Of a stretch of DNA of 33,032 bases, positions 14,212 to 21,692 are shown in pieces; the stretch's first letter is position 1; the number at the start of each line of letters is the position of its first letter. This stretch comes from a virus. Below the pieces are notes generated by a model. That model saw only the letters and a list, made by a program, of their open reading frames with translations. It was not told the origin of the DNA and did not search any database. A program made the translations under genes and the position numbers. The stretch covers positions 1 through 33,032 of IMG/VR virus record IMGVR_UViG_3300017726_000035. One strand, 5' to 3'.

Positions 14212-15052
14212 GAATTTAAAATATTTATTTGATTTTAAAGATGGTAAGATAAAAAAAGGCTTGACTATAGACTGCATACTAGATGATTATTTTGTTTATA
14301 AGCAGGGAGAATTTAACATGGTGTTAGGACTTGATAATGTAGGAAAAACTAACTGGATAATATGGTACTTAACAACACTAGTCAAAAAATATAATAAAAA
14401 GTTTGCAATCTGGAGTGGAGAAAATAAGACTGGTCAAATTATAAGAGACATTATACAATTTTGGACAGGAACTAATCTTAAAGAATTAAAGAAAAGTCAG
14501 ATTGAATTTTATCATAATATAATAATTAAACACTTTTTTTTTATCCCAAACAATCGTCTTTATGACCATAAACAATTACTAGAAATATTTAATAAACTAG
14601 AAATTGATGGTGCATTAATTGACCCATATACAGGACTAAATCACAATAGGAGAGTAGCACAATTTGAGAGGAATTACGAAGTATGTAATGATGTACGAAA
14701 ATTTTGTAATGAAACTAAAAAAAGTATTTACATATCTATACATCCACAAACAGAATCTGCCAGAAGAGTATATCCTCCAGACCATATATTGAACGGACAT
14801 ATACAACCACCAAGAAAAGCAGACTGTGAGGGAGGGCAAGTTTTCCCAAACAGAGTCGATAATTTCATTTGCCTACATAGATTAATTAATAGTAAGGAAT
14901 TATGGCATCAAACGGAAGTACATGTTTACAAAATAAAAGATAAAGAAACTGGAGGAAAGCCAACAAATCTAGGTGAACCACTGAGGTTTGACTGGAATCA
15001 AGGACTAGGCTTTACGATAGGAGGAATTAACCCAATAAAACAAATAAAATGA
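14201..15052 (+). CDS. DnaB-like replicative helicase / RecA-fold ATPase, 283 aa
   Basis: Walker A is GLDNVGKT (residues 43-50). A sensor-like IWSGENK follows at ~70-76. The Walker B-like strand GALIDPYTGL carries D141, and SIYISIHPQTE is the next core strand. The DnaB N-terminal domain is missing. The length matches monodomain RecA-fold phage helicases (RepA/AAA_25-like). It probably works as a hexamer with the DUF1376-type loader. It overlaps the upstream gene by 11 bases and the next start as ATGA. No polymerase or primase is evident in the genome, so the phage must use the host replisome. Confidence 0.78.
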   Translation: MTNENLKYLFDFKDGKIKKGLTIDCILDDYFVYKQGEFNMVLGLDNVGKTNWIIWYLTTLVKKYNKKFAIWSGENKTGQIIRDIIQFWTGTNLKELKKSQIEFYHNIIIKHFFFIPNNRLYDHKQLLEIFNKLEIDGALIDPYTGLNHNRRVAQFERNYEVCNDVRKFCNETKKSIYISIHPQTESARRVYPPDHILNGHIQPPRKADCEGGQVFPNRVDNFICLHRLINSKELWHQTEVHVYKIKDKETGGKPTNLGEPLRFDWNQGLGFTIGGINPIKQIK

Positions 15053-15288
15053 GATACACTTATGAAGATATAAAAACATTCATGGAATACACATCATGGA
15101 CAGACAAAAAGAAAATAGATAAACTTCTAGAAATAGACTGCAGTTTATATTGCAGTTTAGGTTCTGATTCAAAACAATATGAAAGAGATGAGGTTAGGAG
15201 AAAAAGCATTGATATTTACAGGACTATAAAAACACTAGACAGAAAACTAGGAGATGAATTTTTATTAACAATGGATTTAAAACAATAA
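15049..15288 (+). CDS. Conserved-type small phage protein, 79 aa
   Basis: It starts in the helicase stop (ATGA). The core IDCSLYCSLGSDSKQYERDE followed by VRRKSIDIYRTIK is a pattern I have seen in small proteins next to helicases in Bacteroidota phages; the function is unknown. The protein looks helical and lacks membrane segments. Position supports a replication-associated role. Confidence 0.65.
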   Translation: MRYTYEDIKTFMEYTSWTDKKKIDKLLEIDCSLYCSLGSDSKQYERDEVRRKSIDIYRTIKTLDRKLGDEFLLTMDLKQ

Positions 15289-15292
15289 AAAA

Positions 15293-15550
15293 ATGAGAGA
15301 CATTGAATTTATCACAGCAAAAAACAAATTAGAAATTTTAGCTTACAAAGTAGAAAATAAGTATCGGAATGTTGATATACCAGAAGAATCTAAAAGTGTC
15401 TTAGATGCGATATATCATGCCATCAGCGTGCTAATAAGACAAGATAGTGACATAGAAATTTTGAAAAATCAAATAATTGACATAAAATTGCAGAACATAG
15501 ACGCTTATAAACAAACAGCAGAATTAAAAAAGAAGATAAAATGGGCATAG
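15293..15550 (+). CDS. Unknown coiled-coil protein, 85 aa
   Basis: A fully helical small protein. The C-terminal 35 residues (DIEILKNQIIDIKLQNIDAY onward) look like a coiled coil. Its TAG stop overlaps the start of the next mini-gene (ATGGGCATAG), which couples them. No family is recognised. The neighbours are a helicase-associated protein and two tiny membrane proteins. Confidence 0.62.
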   Translation: MRDIEFITAKNKLEILAYKVENKYRNVDIPEESKSVLDAIYHAISVLIRQDSDIEILKNQIIDIKLQNIDAYKQTAELKKKIKWA

Positions 15551-15636
15551 CAATCACACTGACAATTACTCACATGACTTGCTTTGTCATAGGAATAGTA
15601 ATAACGCATATAATTGAAAAAGGGTTTAAGAAATAA
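15541..15636 (+). CDS. Single-TM microprotein, 31 aa
   Basis: ATG at 15541 overlaps the upstream stop. The whole N-terminus is one membrane helix (IAITLTITHMTCFVIGIVIT) followed by a basic HIIEKGFKK tail, which predicts a Nout-Cin orientation by the positive-inside rule. Coupling to the upstream gene and a second microprotein just downstream are the main support. It could affect the host envelope or exclusion, but there is no direct evidence. Confidence 0.45.
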   Translation: MGIAITLTITHMTCFVIGIVITHIIEKGFKK

Positions 15637-15653
15637 AAAACATAGAACACTCA

Positions 15654-15770
15654 ATGAGTACAGACAAACAAAGGACTCGCATTATAATAATCCTGTTACT
15701 CCTGTTGAGTATAATATTTCTCTACTGTGTCGGATATATCCTAACGACAAAGAACTTGGAGCAGTTATAA
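15654..15770 (+). CDS. Single-TM microprotein, 38 aa
   Basis: The reading starts with a basic cytoplasmic end (MSTDKQRTR), then a long hydrophobic helix (IIIILLLLLSIIFLYCVGYI), then a short polar end (TTKNLEQL). The topology should be Nin-Cout, opposite to the microprotein just before it. It has no lipobox match, because the Cys is inside the helix and not behind a small residue. The pair might work together in the inner membrane. It fills most of the gap between the coiled-coil gene and the resolvase-like gene. Confidence 0.48.
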   Translation: MSTDKQRTRIIIILLLLLSIIFLYCVGYILTTKNLEQL

Positions 15771-15789
15771 GAAAACATTTTCAAGTGAG

Positions 15790-16140
15790 ATGAGTTTAAA
15801 TGCAAACAAGAAAGGAAAAAGGTTTGAATTAAAAATAGCAAAAGACCTTGCAAAAAAATTTAATACTAATATAAGAAGGACACCAAATAGCGGTGGTCTT
15901 TCTATTAAGGGGGACATTCTAACTACTACAGGAATATTATCAGAATATTCTTGGGAATGCAAAAATCAAGAAAAACTAAATATCTGGAAAGCTCTAGAGC
16001 AGAGCAAAGGAGATGCAAGGGGAACATTAAAAACTCCTGTTGTGGTCTTTACGAAAAACTTTGAGGATGATTATATTGCTCTAAAATATGATGATTTTGT
16101 AAACATCTTATTAGAATTAGATGAATACAGAAGTAAATAA
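15790..16140 (+). CDS. Holliday-junction-resolvase-like PD-(D/E)XK nuclease, 116 aa
   Basis: The core motifs of a small PD-(D/E)XK nuclease are in order: E13 in GKRFELKIAKDLAKKF, D42 in SGGLSIKGDIL, and E56-x-K58 in WECKNQ. The KGxxFE...RRxPxSGG...GD...ECK set is that of archaeal Hjc/VRR-NUC-like resolvases found in phages. It would resolve branched replication or recombination intermediates before packaging. The 3' end overlaps the sigma-like gene by 20 bases. Confidence 0.75.
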   Translation: MSLNANKKGKRFELKIAKDLAKKFNTNIRRTPNSGGLSIKGDILTTTGILSEYSWECKNQEKLNIWKALEQSKGDARGTLKTPVVVFTKNFEDDYIALKYDDFVNILLELDEYRSK

Positions 16141-16630
16141 CGTATTACATATATTAGTCAAAGAGCAAAAAACTTGGATAAAAATGGCTAGTGATATAAC
16201 ACATAATAGCAGGATTGATTCTAAAGACTTATTGCATGATTTTTATATTACTTTATATTCTAAAATACACAATGGCAAGGTTAAGATTTCAGATATCATG
16301 TATAACGATTCATTAAATAAATCGTTTGTATATAAAATGATGAATAATATCTTTATCGATAACATAAGAAAAAACAAAGATGTTTACATAGATAAAGAAT
16401 TACACAACTTACTCAGAGCAGACAATAGTCCTTACATAGATAAAGAGCAAATTGTAGACGATATATTGAGTGACTTACATTGGTTTGATAGAAAGTTGTT
16501 TAACCTATATAGAAAGAAATTTCATAGTATCAGAAAATTATCTGATGCTACTGATATATCTCATGTTGTGGTATGGAGAACCATCAATAATGTAATTAAA
16601 CAAATAAAAAAAAAGATTAATGAAAAGTAA
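16121..16630 (+). CDS. Sigma-70-like RNA polymerase sigma factor, 169 aa
   Basis: The N-terminal half resembles sigma region 2: DSKDLLHDFYITLYSKI, then SFVYKMMNNIFIDNIRKNK, close to the 'DLxQDxxIxL ... xxxYxxxxxxNxxxDxxRK' form of small sigma factors. The C-terminal part resembles region 4: DLHWFDRKLFNLYRKK, then the HTH HSIRKLSDATDISHVVVWRT. Length and two-domain order fit ECF-like factors in Bacteroidota phages. It may switch host polymerase to the phage late promoters, such as the unusual one before the capsid genes. A later in-frame ATG at 16184 could be the start. The gene overlaps both neighbours. Confidence 0.62.
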   Translation: MNTEVNNVLHILVKEQKTWIKMASDITHNSRIDSKDLLHDFYITLYSKIHNGKVKISDIMYNDSLNKSFVYKMMNNIFIDNIRKNKDVYIDKELHNLLRADNSPYIDKEQIVDDILSDLHWFDRKLFNLYRKKFHSIRKLSDATDISHVVVWRTINNVIKQIKKKINEK

Positions 16631-17006
16631 AGGTCTTGGAGATTCTATTGAAAAGGTTACAAAAGCGACAGGCATAAAGAAAGCTACTGATTGGATATTT
16701 GACAAACTAGGAGCTGACTGTGGATGTGATGCTAGGAAAGAAAAATTAAATAAGATGTTTCCCTATAAAGTAGAATGCTTAAATGAAGAAGAATATATTT
16801 ATTTAAAAGTATTTTTTAGTCGTAATAAAAGCGTAGTAAATAACAATGAGCAGTTACAATTACTTGCAATACACAATAGGGTTTTTAATGCTAATAAGAA
16901 AAAGTCTAACTGTGGGAGTTGTGTCAAGGATTTAGTTAATACAATGAGAAAATTATATAATGAATATGAACAAGAAAATAAAAGTAATAGAAAGGAAACT
17001 AATTAA
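16620..17006 (+). CDS. Cys-rich small phage protein (KATGIKKATDWIFDKLG type), 128 aa
   Basis: The N-terminus GLGDSIEKVTKATGIKKATD followed by WIFDKLGADCGCDARKEKLN is a pattern I recall from many Bacteroidota phages and prophages, where it is uncharacterised. Two Cys clusters are visible: CGC at ~35-37 and CGSC at ~98-101, which together could bind one zinc. The C-terminus is helical and charged. It overlaps the sigma-like gene end by 11 bases. A regulator that works with the sigma factor is possible, but this is only inferred from position. Confidence 0.68.
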   Translation: MKSKGLGDSIEKVTKATGIKKATDWIFDKLGADCGCDARKEKLNKMFPYKVECLNEEEYIYLKVFFSRNKSVVNNNEQLQLLAIHNRVFNANKKKSNCGSCVKDLVNTMRKLYNEYEQENKSNRKETN

Positions 17007-17017
17007 TTTTTTTAAAC

Positions 17018-17602
17018 ATGAAGATACAAAAGATAAACATAAAGAAAATAAAACCGAACCCAAAGAATCCAAGAGTAATTCGTGATGATGATTTCCACCA
17101 GTTAGTTCAATCCATTAAAGAGTTTCCTAAGATGTTACAAATCAGACCAATTGTAGTCAATGACGAAATGTTTGTTCTTGGTGGTAATATGAGGCTTAGA
17201 GCTTGTCAAGAGTCTGGACTAAAAGAGGTTTATATAATTAAAGCGGATGAACTAGATAGCAAGGAACAACTTGAGTTCATGATAAAAGATAATAATAATT
17301 TTGGGATGTGGGATTGGGATAAATTAGCAAATGAGTGGGATACGCAATCTCTCCAAGACTGGGGTATGAAATTAAAATTCCTAGAAGAAGAGTTTGAAAT
17401 TGAGGAACATAATAATCCTAATGCTTATGATAAACCAGATTCAAGAGATGATGAGTATTCTAACTTTGAGATAGTTCTGAGACATGAAACTAAATTAAAA
17501 TTTCTAGAGGTTTTAAACGATATTAAGAATAAAAATAAATATACTAAAATAGAGGAGTCAATTCTCCGATTAATTGAAATATACAATGAAAAAAGAAAAT
17601 GA
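17018..17602 (+). CDS. ParB/Srx-domain protein (second of three), 194 aa
   Basis: Residues 1-90 are a clear ParB-like N-terminal domain: IKKIKPNPKNPRVIRDDDFH, then SIKEFPKMLQIRPIVV, then the motif LGGNMRLRACQESGLKEVYI. The stretch after it (DELDSKEQLEFMIKDN, WDWDKLANEWD) matches the usual tail of phage ParB-like proteins placed beside methylases or PAPS-reductase-like genes. The C-terminal ~50 residues are a separate helical part. It overlaps the cupin gene by 17 bases, which places it in the four-gene cassette 17018-20055. Confidence 0.82.
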   Translation: MKIQKINIKKIKPNPKNPRVIRDDDFHQLVQSIKEFPKMLQIRPIVVNDEMFVLGGNMRLRACQESGLKEVYIIKADELDSKEQLEFMIKDNNNFGMWDWDKLANEWDTQSLQDWGMKLKFLEEEFEIEEHNNPNAYDKPDSRDDEYSNFEIVLRHETKLKFLEVLNDIKNKNKYTKIEESILRLIEIYNEKRK

Positions 17603-18389
17603 TGCTTTTATAAGTTTTGACAATAGTCAAGCAGGACTAATCATGGATGATTCTAAACATCCTTTATATCCAATAAAATATTGGAATGTTATTAATGGAG
17701 TTGGTATGGGAGAAGTTAATCCTAGACACTCTTATTACATTTATTTGTATAGTGGTGTCAGTAACTTAGAACAGTCAGGCAGAGCACCGCAGATTTTAAA
17801 TGAAGGGATGTTTGCATCTGTTCATGGTGATTTTGTTTTGAAATGTGGTGATAACAGCAAAGCCATTGTAATAGAAACAATTAATGAAAAAGGGGAATAT
17901 AAAAAAGATAACTTTTCAGCTTACTATATGCTTGGTGGTCCTATTGAAGAAACTGGTCGTTTAAAATATATTGATGGTTGTACTGATAGTTTACTTTTAA
18001 ATCCTGTTAAAATGGGAAACCCATGTTTAAATCATTTACATTTCCCTCACTCAATTGACCAAACACTACACACACATCCAACACATAGAATCGGAATAGT
18101 GGCTAGAGGTCATGGAGAATGCATTACTCCTTTTGGAAACTTACCATTGTATAAAGAAATGATTTTTGTGATAAAAGAGTGGGATGGAAAAACAATGAGA
18201 AAAGGATTAGATGGAAAAGATTATCCAGTAGGATTACACGCATTCAGAACATTTGATGAAACAATGGATGTAATAGCTTTTCATCCTGACTCTGATTTTG
18301 GAAGTACAGATGAGGTTCACCCTATGATTAACAGAACAATAGTAGATGGTAAAAAGGCTAGTCAAATAGAAGAAATACGAACCAAATGA
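17586..18389 (+). CDS. Double-cupin-like protein, 267 aa
   Basis: ATG at 17586 is preferred over an in-frame TTG at 17574. The C-terminal half has cupin metal-binding motifs: HLHFPHSIDQTLHTHPTHR, then GIVARGHGECITPFG, with His residues in place for an H-x-H...H-x-H site. The N-terminal half (SYYIYLYSG, then MFASVHGDFVLKCGD) looks like a second, degenerate beta-barrel, giving a bicupin. A third His-containing strand (VIAFHPDSDFG) follows. Cupins of this form are metal-dependent oxygenases, isomerases or ligand binders. Coupling on both sides (17-base overlap, then ATGA) to ParB-like and PAPS-reductase-like genes is unusual. Confidence 0.75.
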   Translation: MKKENDAFISFDNSQAGLIMDDSKHPLYPIKYWNVINGVGMGEVNPRHSYYIYLYSGVSNLEQSGRAPQILNEGMFASVHGDFVLKCGDNSKAIVIETINEKGEYKKDNFSAYYMLGGPIEETGRLKYIDGCTDSLLLNPVKMGNPCLNHLHFPHSIDQTLHTHPTHRIGIVARGHGECITPFGNLPLYKEMIFVIKEWDGKTMRKGLDGKDYPVGLHAFRTFDETMDVIAFHPDSDFGSTDEVHPMINRTIVDGKKASQIEEIRTK

Positions 18390-19558
18390 AAATAAGAAAA
18401 AAAGAATTTAAAGAAACATCTGTTTATGAAGAAGCATTAGCTAGGACAAGATATATTTATGAAAATGCTGACCACGTTTCTGTTTCTTTTTCTGGAGGTA
18501 AGGATAGCACAGCAGTTTTAAATATTGCTTTACAAGTGGCTAGAGAAAAAAATAAATTACCTTTGCATGTAGTATTTTTTGATGAGGAAGCAATACACCC
18601 TCCAACAATAGAATATGTTAAAAGAGTTGCAGAGAATCCAGATATAAACCTTGATTGGTATTGTCTAGAATTTAAACATAGAAACGCATGTTCAAATGAA
18701 GAACCTTTTTGGTTCACGTGGGATAAAGAAAAAAAAGATAAATGGGTCAGACCTATGCCAGAAAATGCAATTACTGAACATAAGTATTTCAGAAAGGGAA
18801 TGAGTTTTCAGGAATTTTGTCAATACATTTATCCAAGAGATTTAGGAAATGTTTATTGTCTAGTAGGTATTAGGACAGAAGAAAGTCTGACACGATACAG
18901 AGTTATAGCTAGAAAGAAAAATGACCATTTTATGAATACACATTTTGAGGGAAGTTCTTCCACTAAACGAGCATTTCCAATTTACGACTGGAGTTCAAAA
19001 GATGTTTGGTTAGCTGTTAAAAAGTTTGGTTGGGATTATAACACGACCTATGACATTATGAATAAAACTAAAATGTTTGGAAAATATTTAATTCAAAGAG
19101 TATGTCCTCCTTTTGGTGAAGAACCATTGCGAGGTCTGTGGATGTATGCAGAATGTTTTCCTGAAATGTGGCATAAGATGTTGAACAGAGTTAAGGGTGT
19201 TAATACAGCTTGGAGATATGCCAATACAGAACTGTATTCTAACGCAAGTAAAAAGCCAGAGGATTTAACTTATAAAGAATATTTTAATATTGTTCTAAAG
19301 AGTTATGATTTTGATTATCAAAACATAGTGAAAAAGACAGCAAATAGTTATATAAAGTATCACAAAAACAATACTAGTCAAATAGTTCCAGATGAGGAGT
19401 ATCACCCATTAAGCGGTGTCTCATGGAAATTTCTTTGTGATGTGGTTATTCGAGGAGATTTTAAAGGTAGGCAAAAACCTAAACTAATCAAGAATAGCCA
19501 ACAAACTATTAACAAATTAAAAATAACATTAGAAGAAGCAAAACTATTATACTCATGA
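18386..19558 (+). CDS. PAPS-reductase-like PP-loop protein (IbrA/DndC-like), 390 aa
   Basis: The PP-loop SFSGGKDS (residues 34-41) is followed by HVVFFDEEAIHPPT, the standard second strand of PAPS-reductase/ATP-pyrophosphatase proteins. Downstream are VGIRTEESLTRY and AFPIYDWSSKDVW, typical of the IbrA/DUF3440 branch and also of DndC. DndC adds sulfur to DNA, but no DndA, D or E is seen here. The following ParB-like gene matches the usual IbrB partner, so an IbrA-IbrB-type pair is the best reading. The role in phages is not settled; activation of gene expression and DNA modification have both been suggested. Both junctions are ATGA overlaps. Confidence 0.82.
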   Translation: MKIRKKEFKETSVYEEALARTRYIYENADHVSVSFSGGKDSTAVLNIALQVAREKNKLPLHVVFFDEEAIHPPTIEYVKRVAENPDINLDWYCLEFKHRNACSNEEPFWFTWDKEKKDKWVRPMPENAITEHKYFRKGMSFQEFCQYIYPRDLGNVYCLVGIRTEESLTRYRVIARKKNDHFMNTHFEGSSSTKRAFPIYDWSSKDVWLAVKKFGWDYNTTYDIMNKTKMFGKYLIQRVCPPFGEEPLRGLWMYAECFPEMWHKMLNRVKGVNTAWRYANTELYSNASKKPEDLTYKEYFNIVLKSYDFDYQNIVKKTANSYIKYHKNNTSQIVPDEEYHPLSGVSWKFLCDVVIRGDFKGRQKPKLIKNSQQTINKLKITLEEAKLLYS

Positions 19559-20055
19559 AAAAACAACCACTAGAAAAAATACAATGGATTGACAGAGAAA
19601 AGTTAATACCAAATAATTATAATCCAAATAAAGTAGCACCTCCAGAACTAGAACTTCTCAAAATATCAATACTTGAAGATGGTTGGACTCAGCCAATTGT
19701 TTGTAATAATGATTACACTATTGTAGATGGTTTTCACCGTTGGACTGTATCTGGTAATAAGGAAGTAAATAAATTAACTGATGGGAAAGTTCCTGTAGTT
19801 ATTTTAGATAGAGCAGATGAGAACCATAAAAGAATGTCCACAATAAGACACAACAGGGCAAGAGGAACACATGGAGTTCTTGAGATGTCAAAAATTGTAA
19901 TTGATATGTCAGAGAATGGAGCAACAGGTGAGGAGATAATGAAACGATTACAAATGGAAAAAGAGGAAGTTGTTAGATTATTACAAAGGTCAGGAATACC
20001 AAAAGACAAAGTATTTAAAGAGTCTGAATTTAGTAATTCATGGCAACCAAAATAA
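19555..20055 (+). CDS. ParB/Srx-domain protein, IbrB-like (third of three), 166 aa
   Basis: The ParB-like domain covers residues ~5-90: WIDREKLIPNNYNPNKV, ILEDGWTQPIV, then the motif IVDGFHRWTVSG. It continues with RMSTIRHNRARGTH, a stretch typical of IbrB-like proteins that pair with IbrA-type PAPS-reductase-like proteins. The end has a possible HTH (GATGEEIMKRLQMEKEEVVR). Start overlaps the upstream stop (ATGA). It overlaps the small-terminase gene by 16 bases, so the cassette is in one transcript with packaging genes. Confidence 0.82.
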   Translation: MKKQPLEKIQWIDREKLIPNNYNPNKVAPPELELLKISILEDGWTQPIVCNNDYTIVDGFHRWTVSGNKEVNKLTDGKVPVVILDRADENHKRMSTIRHNRARGTHGVLEMSKIVIDMSENGATGEEIMKRLQMEKEEVVRLLQRSGIPKDKVFKESEFSNSWQPK

Positions 20056-20417
20056 CCAGAAAAAAACGTGAGAATATGGCAAATGAACAAAACTTAAAAC
20101 CTTTTGAAAAGGGAAACACATTTGGGAAAGGTAGACCTAAAGGAAGTTTAAATAGAAGTACCATTGCTAGAAAGTGGTTAAATACTTCCAGAGTTGGGAA
20201 GAATCCTATTACTGGTCAAGAAGAAATATTAAGTCAGGAAGATGTTATTACTTTGGCTATAATCAGAAAAGCTATTGATGGCGATGTACCAGCATATAAG
20301 GCTTTATTAGATTCTGCACATGGTACAGCAAAAGACACCATTGATATAAAGAGTGAACATGTAGGAATTGACTTTGACCAATTAATGTCAAAGTTAGGCA
20401 AGAATGCTAAATCCTAA
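20040..20417 (+). CDS. Small terminase subunit-like protein, 125 aa
   Basis: Residues ~20-45 contain PFEKGNTFGKGRPKGSLNRS, the GxRPKGSxNR motif of DUF5681-type proteins that sit directly before large terminases and probably serve as DNA-recognition subunits. Then follows a helical segment with VITLAIIRKAIDGDVPAYKA. It overlaps the large terminase by 14 bases. An in-frame ATG at 20076 is an alternative start. It would recognise the packaging site; no cos or pac site can be named from sequence alone. Confidence 0.75.
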   Translation: MATKITRKKRENMANEQNLKPFEKGNTFGKGRPKGSLNRSTIARKWLNTSRVGKNPITGQEEILSQEDVITLAIIRKAIDGDVPAYKALLDSAHGTAKDTIDIKSEHVGIDFDQLMSKLGKNAKS

Positions 20418-21606
20418 ATTCAATATATTTTATAATCCAACTAGATACTTTCTTTTAACAGGAGGTCGTGGCTCTGGTAAATCTTTTGGAGTAGCTCTAA
20501 ATGTATTACTGCTATCACTAGATAATAAGTTCCAACAAAAAATATTATTTACTAGATATACATTAACCTCAGCAAGAATATCAATTATTCCAGAGTTCAA
20601 AGAGAAGATTGATTTAATGGGTTGGAATGATAACTTCCACATAACCAATAATGAAATAACAAATTTAATCACTGGAGCAAAGATATTGTTTAGGGGTATT
20701 AAAACTAGCTCAGGCGACCAGACAGCAAATCTTAAATCATTACAAGGTATTACTACTTGGGTAATTGATGAAGCTGAGGAGATGGTAGATGAAAACATAT
20801 TTGACAAAATAGATTTTTCAGTTAGACAACAAGGTTCTAAAAACAGAGTAATAATGATTATGAATCCATCAACTAAGGAGCATTGGATATATAAAAGATT
20901 TTATGAGTTGTCAGGTGTTCCATCTGGATTTAGTGGAATTAAAGATGATACTACATATTGCCATAGTACTTACTTAGATAATATTGATAATCTCTCTGAG
21001 AGTTATATCCAGAGAATAGAACAAATGAAAGTCAGGCGACCAGAAAGATATAAGCATACTATTGAGGGTGCTTGGCTTGATAAAGCTGAGGGAGTTATTT
21101 TTACACGTTGGGAGATAGGAGAATACAGAGAGATAGGACCTACAGTTCTAGGTCAAGACTTTGGATTTTCGTCAGACCCATCAACGCTTATCATGACTAG
21201 TATTGATAAGGATAATAAAAGAATATATATTAAAGAATGTTTTTACGAAACTAAATTAACAACCAGTCAGATAGCTGTATTAAATAAAAAGTTTGCAGGA
21301 GATAATCTTATTGTTGGAGATTCTGCAGAACCTAGATTAATCCAAGAGTTGTCTAGAGAATGTAATATTGTTGCCAGTATTAAAGGACAGGGTAGTGTTA
21401 ATTTTGGTATCTCATTATTACAGGATTATGACTTAATTATTGATTCAAGTTCGATTAATGTTGTCAAAGAATTGAATAACTATGTATGGCTTGAGAAGAA
21501 AAGTTTAACTCCATGTGGTTCATTTAATCACACTTTGGATGCAATTCGTTATGCTGTAAGCTATCAATTACAGAATCCAAACGTGGGTGAATACTACATT
21601 CATTAA
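20404..21606 (+). CDS. terL: Terminase large subunit, 400 aa
   Basis: The ATPase domain shows Walker A GGRGSGKS (residues 20-27) and Walker B WVIDEAEE (119-126; D122, E123). MIMNPSTKEHW is the coupling strand. The C-terminal RNase H-like nuclease has three acidic positions in the usual setting: D252 in GQDFGFSSDPS, D306 in IVGDSAEP and D379 in NHTLDAIRYAVSY. Length (400) is on the short side of the usual 400-550. It docks on the portal and pumps DNA into the head. The portal gene is distant (3372), an uncommon order, and the putative structured RNA lies directly downstream. Confidence 0.93.
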   Translation: MLNPKFNIFYNPTRYFLLTGGRGSGKSFGVALNVLLLSLDNKFQQKILFTRYTLTSARISIIPEFKEKIDLMGWNDNFHITNNEITNLITGAKILFRGIKTSSGDQTANLKSLQGITTWVIDEAEEMVDENIFDKIDFSVRQQGSKNRVIMIMNPSTKEHWIYKRFYELSGVPSGFSGIKDDTTYCHSTYLDNIDNLSESYIQRIEQMKVRRPERYKHTIEGAWLDKAEGVIFTRWEIGEYREIGPTVLGQDFGFSSDPSTLIMTSIDKDNKRIYIKECFYETKLTTSQIAVLNKKFAGDNLIVGDSAEPRLIQELSRECNIVASIKGQGSVNFGISLLQDYDLIIDSSSINVVKELNNYVWLEKKSLTPCGSFNHTLDAIRYAVSYQLQNPNVGEYYIH

Positions 21607-21637
21607 AAAAATTAACAGAGGTAGAACAAAAAAAATT

Positions 21638-21689
21638 AAAAAAAGTTTGTTTGGGATTTGGAAGTTATAATTATAAATACATATATTTG
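21638..21689 (+). promoter_or_regulatory. Strong Bacteroidota-type promoter of the ncRNA
   Basis: TTG (21658-21660) and a perfect TATATTTG (21682-21689) are 21 bp apart, as in the Bacteroidota consensus. The upstream 24 bases (21638-21661; seven A, GTTTG, TTGGGATTTGG) match 22131-22154 with one mismatch. Such A-tract UP-like elements occur on highly expressed genes. The start should be near 21695. No good open reading frame follows. Confidence 0.78.
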
Positions 21690-21692
21690 TAC

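Noticed and set aside
18386-19558. Reading the PP-loop gene as dndC of a full DNA phosphorothioation operon
   Set aside because: No dndA, dndD or dndE is seen anywhere in the closed genome, and the ParB-like partner fits IbrB better.
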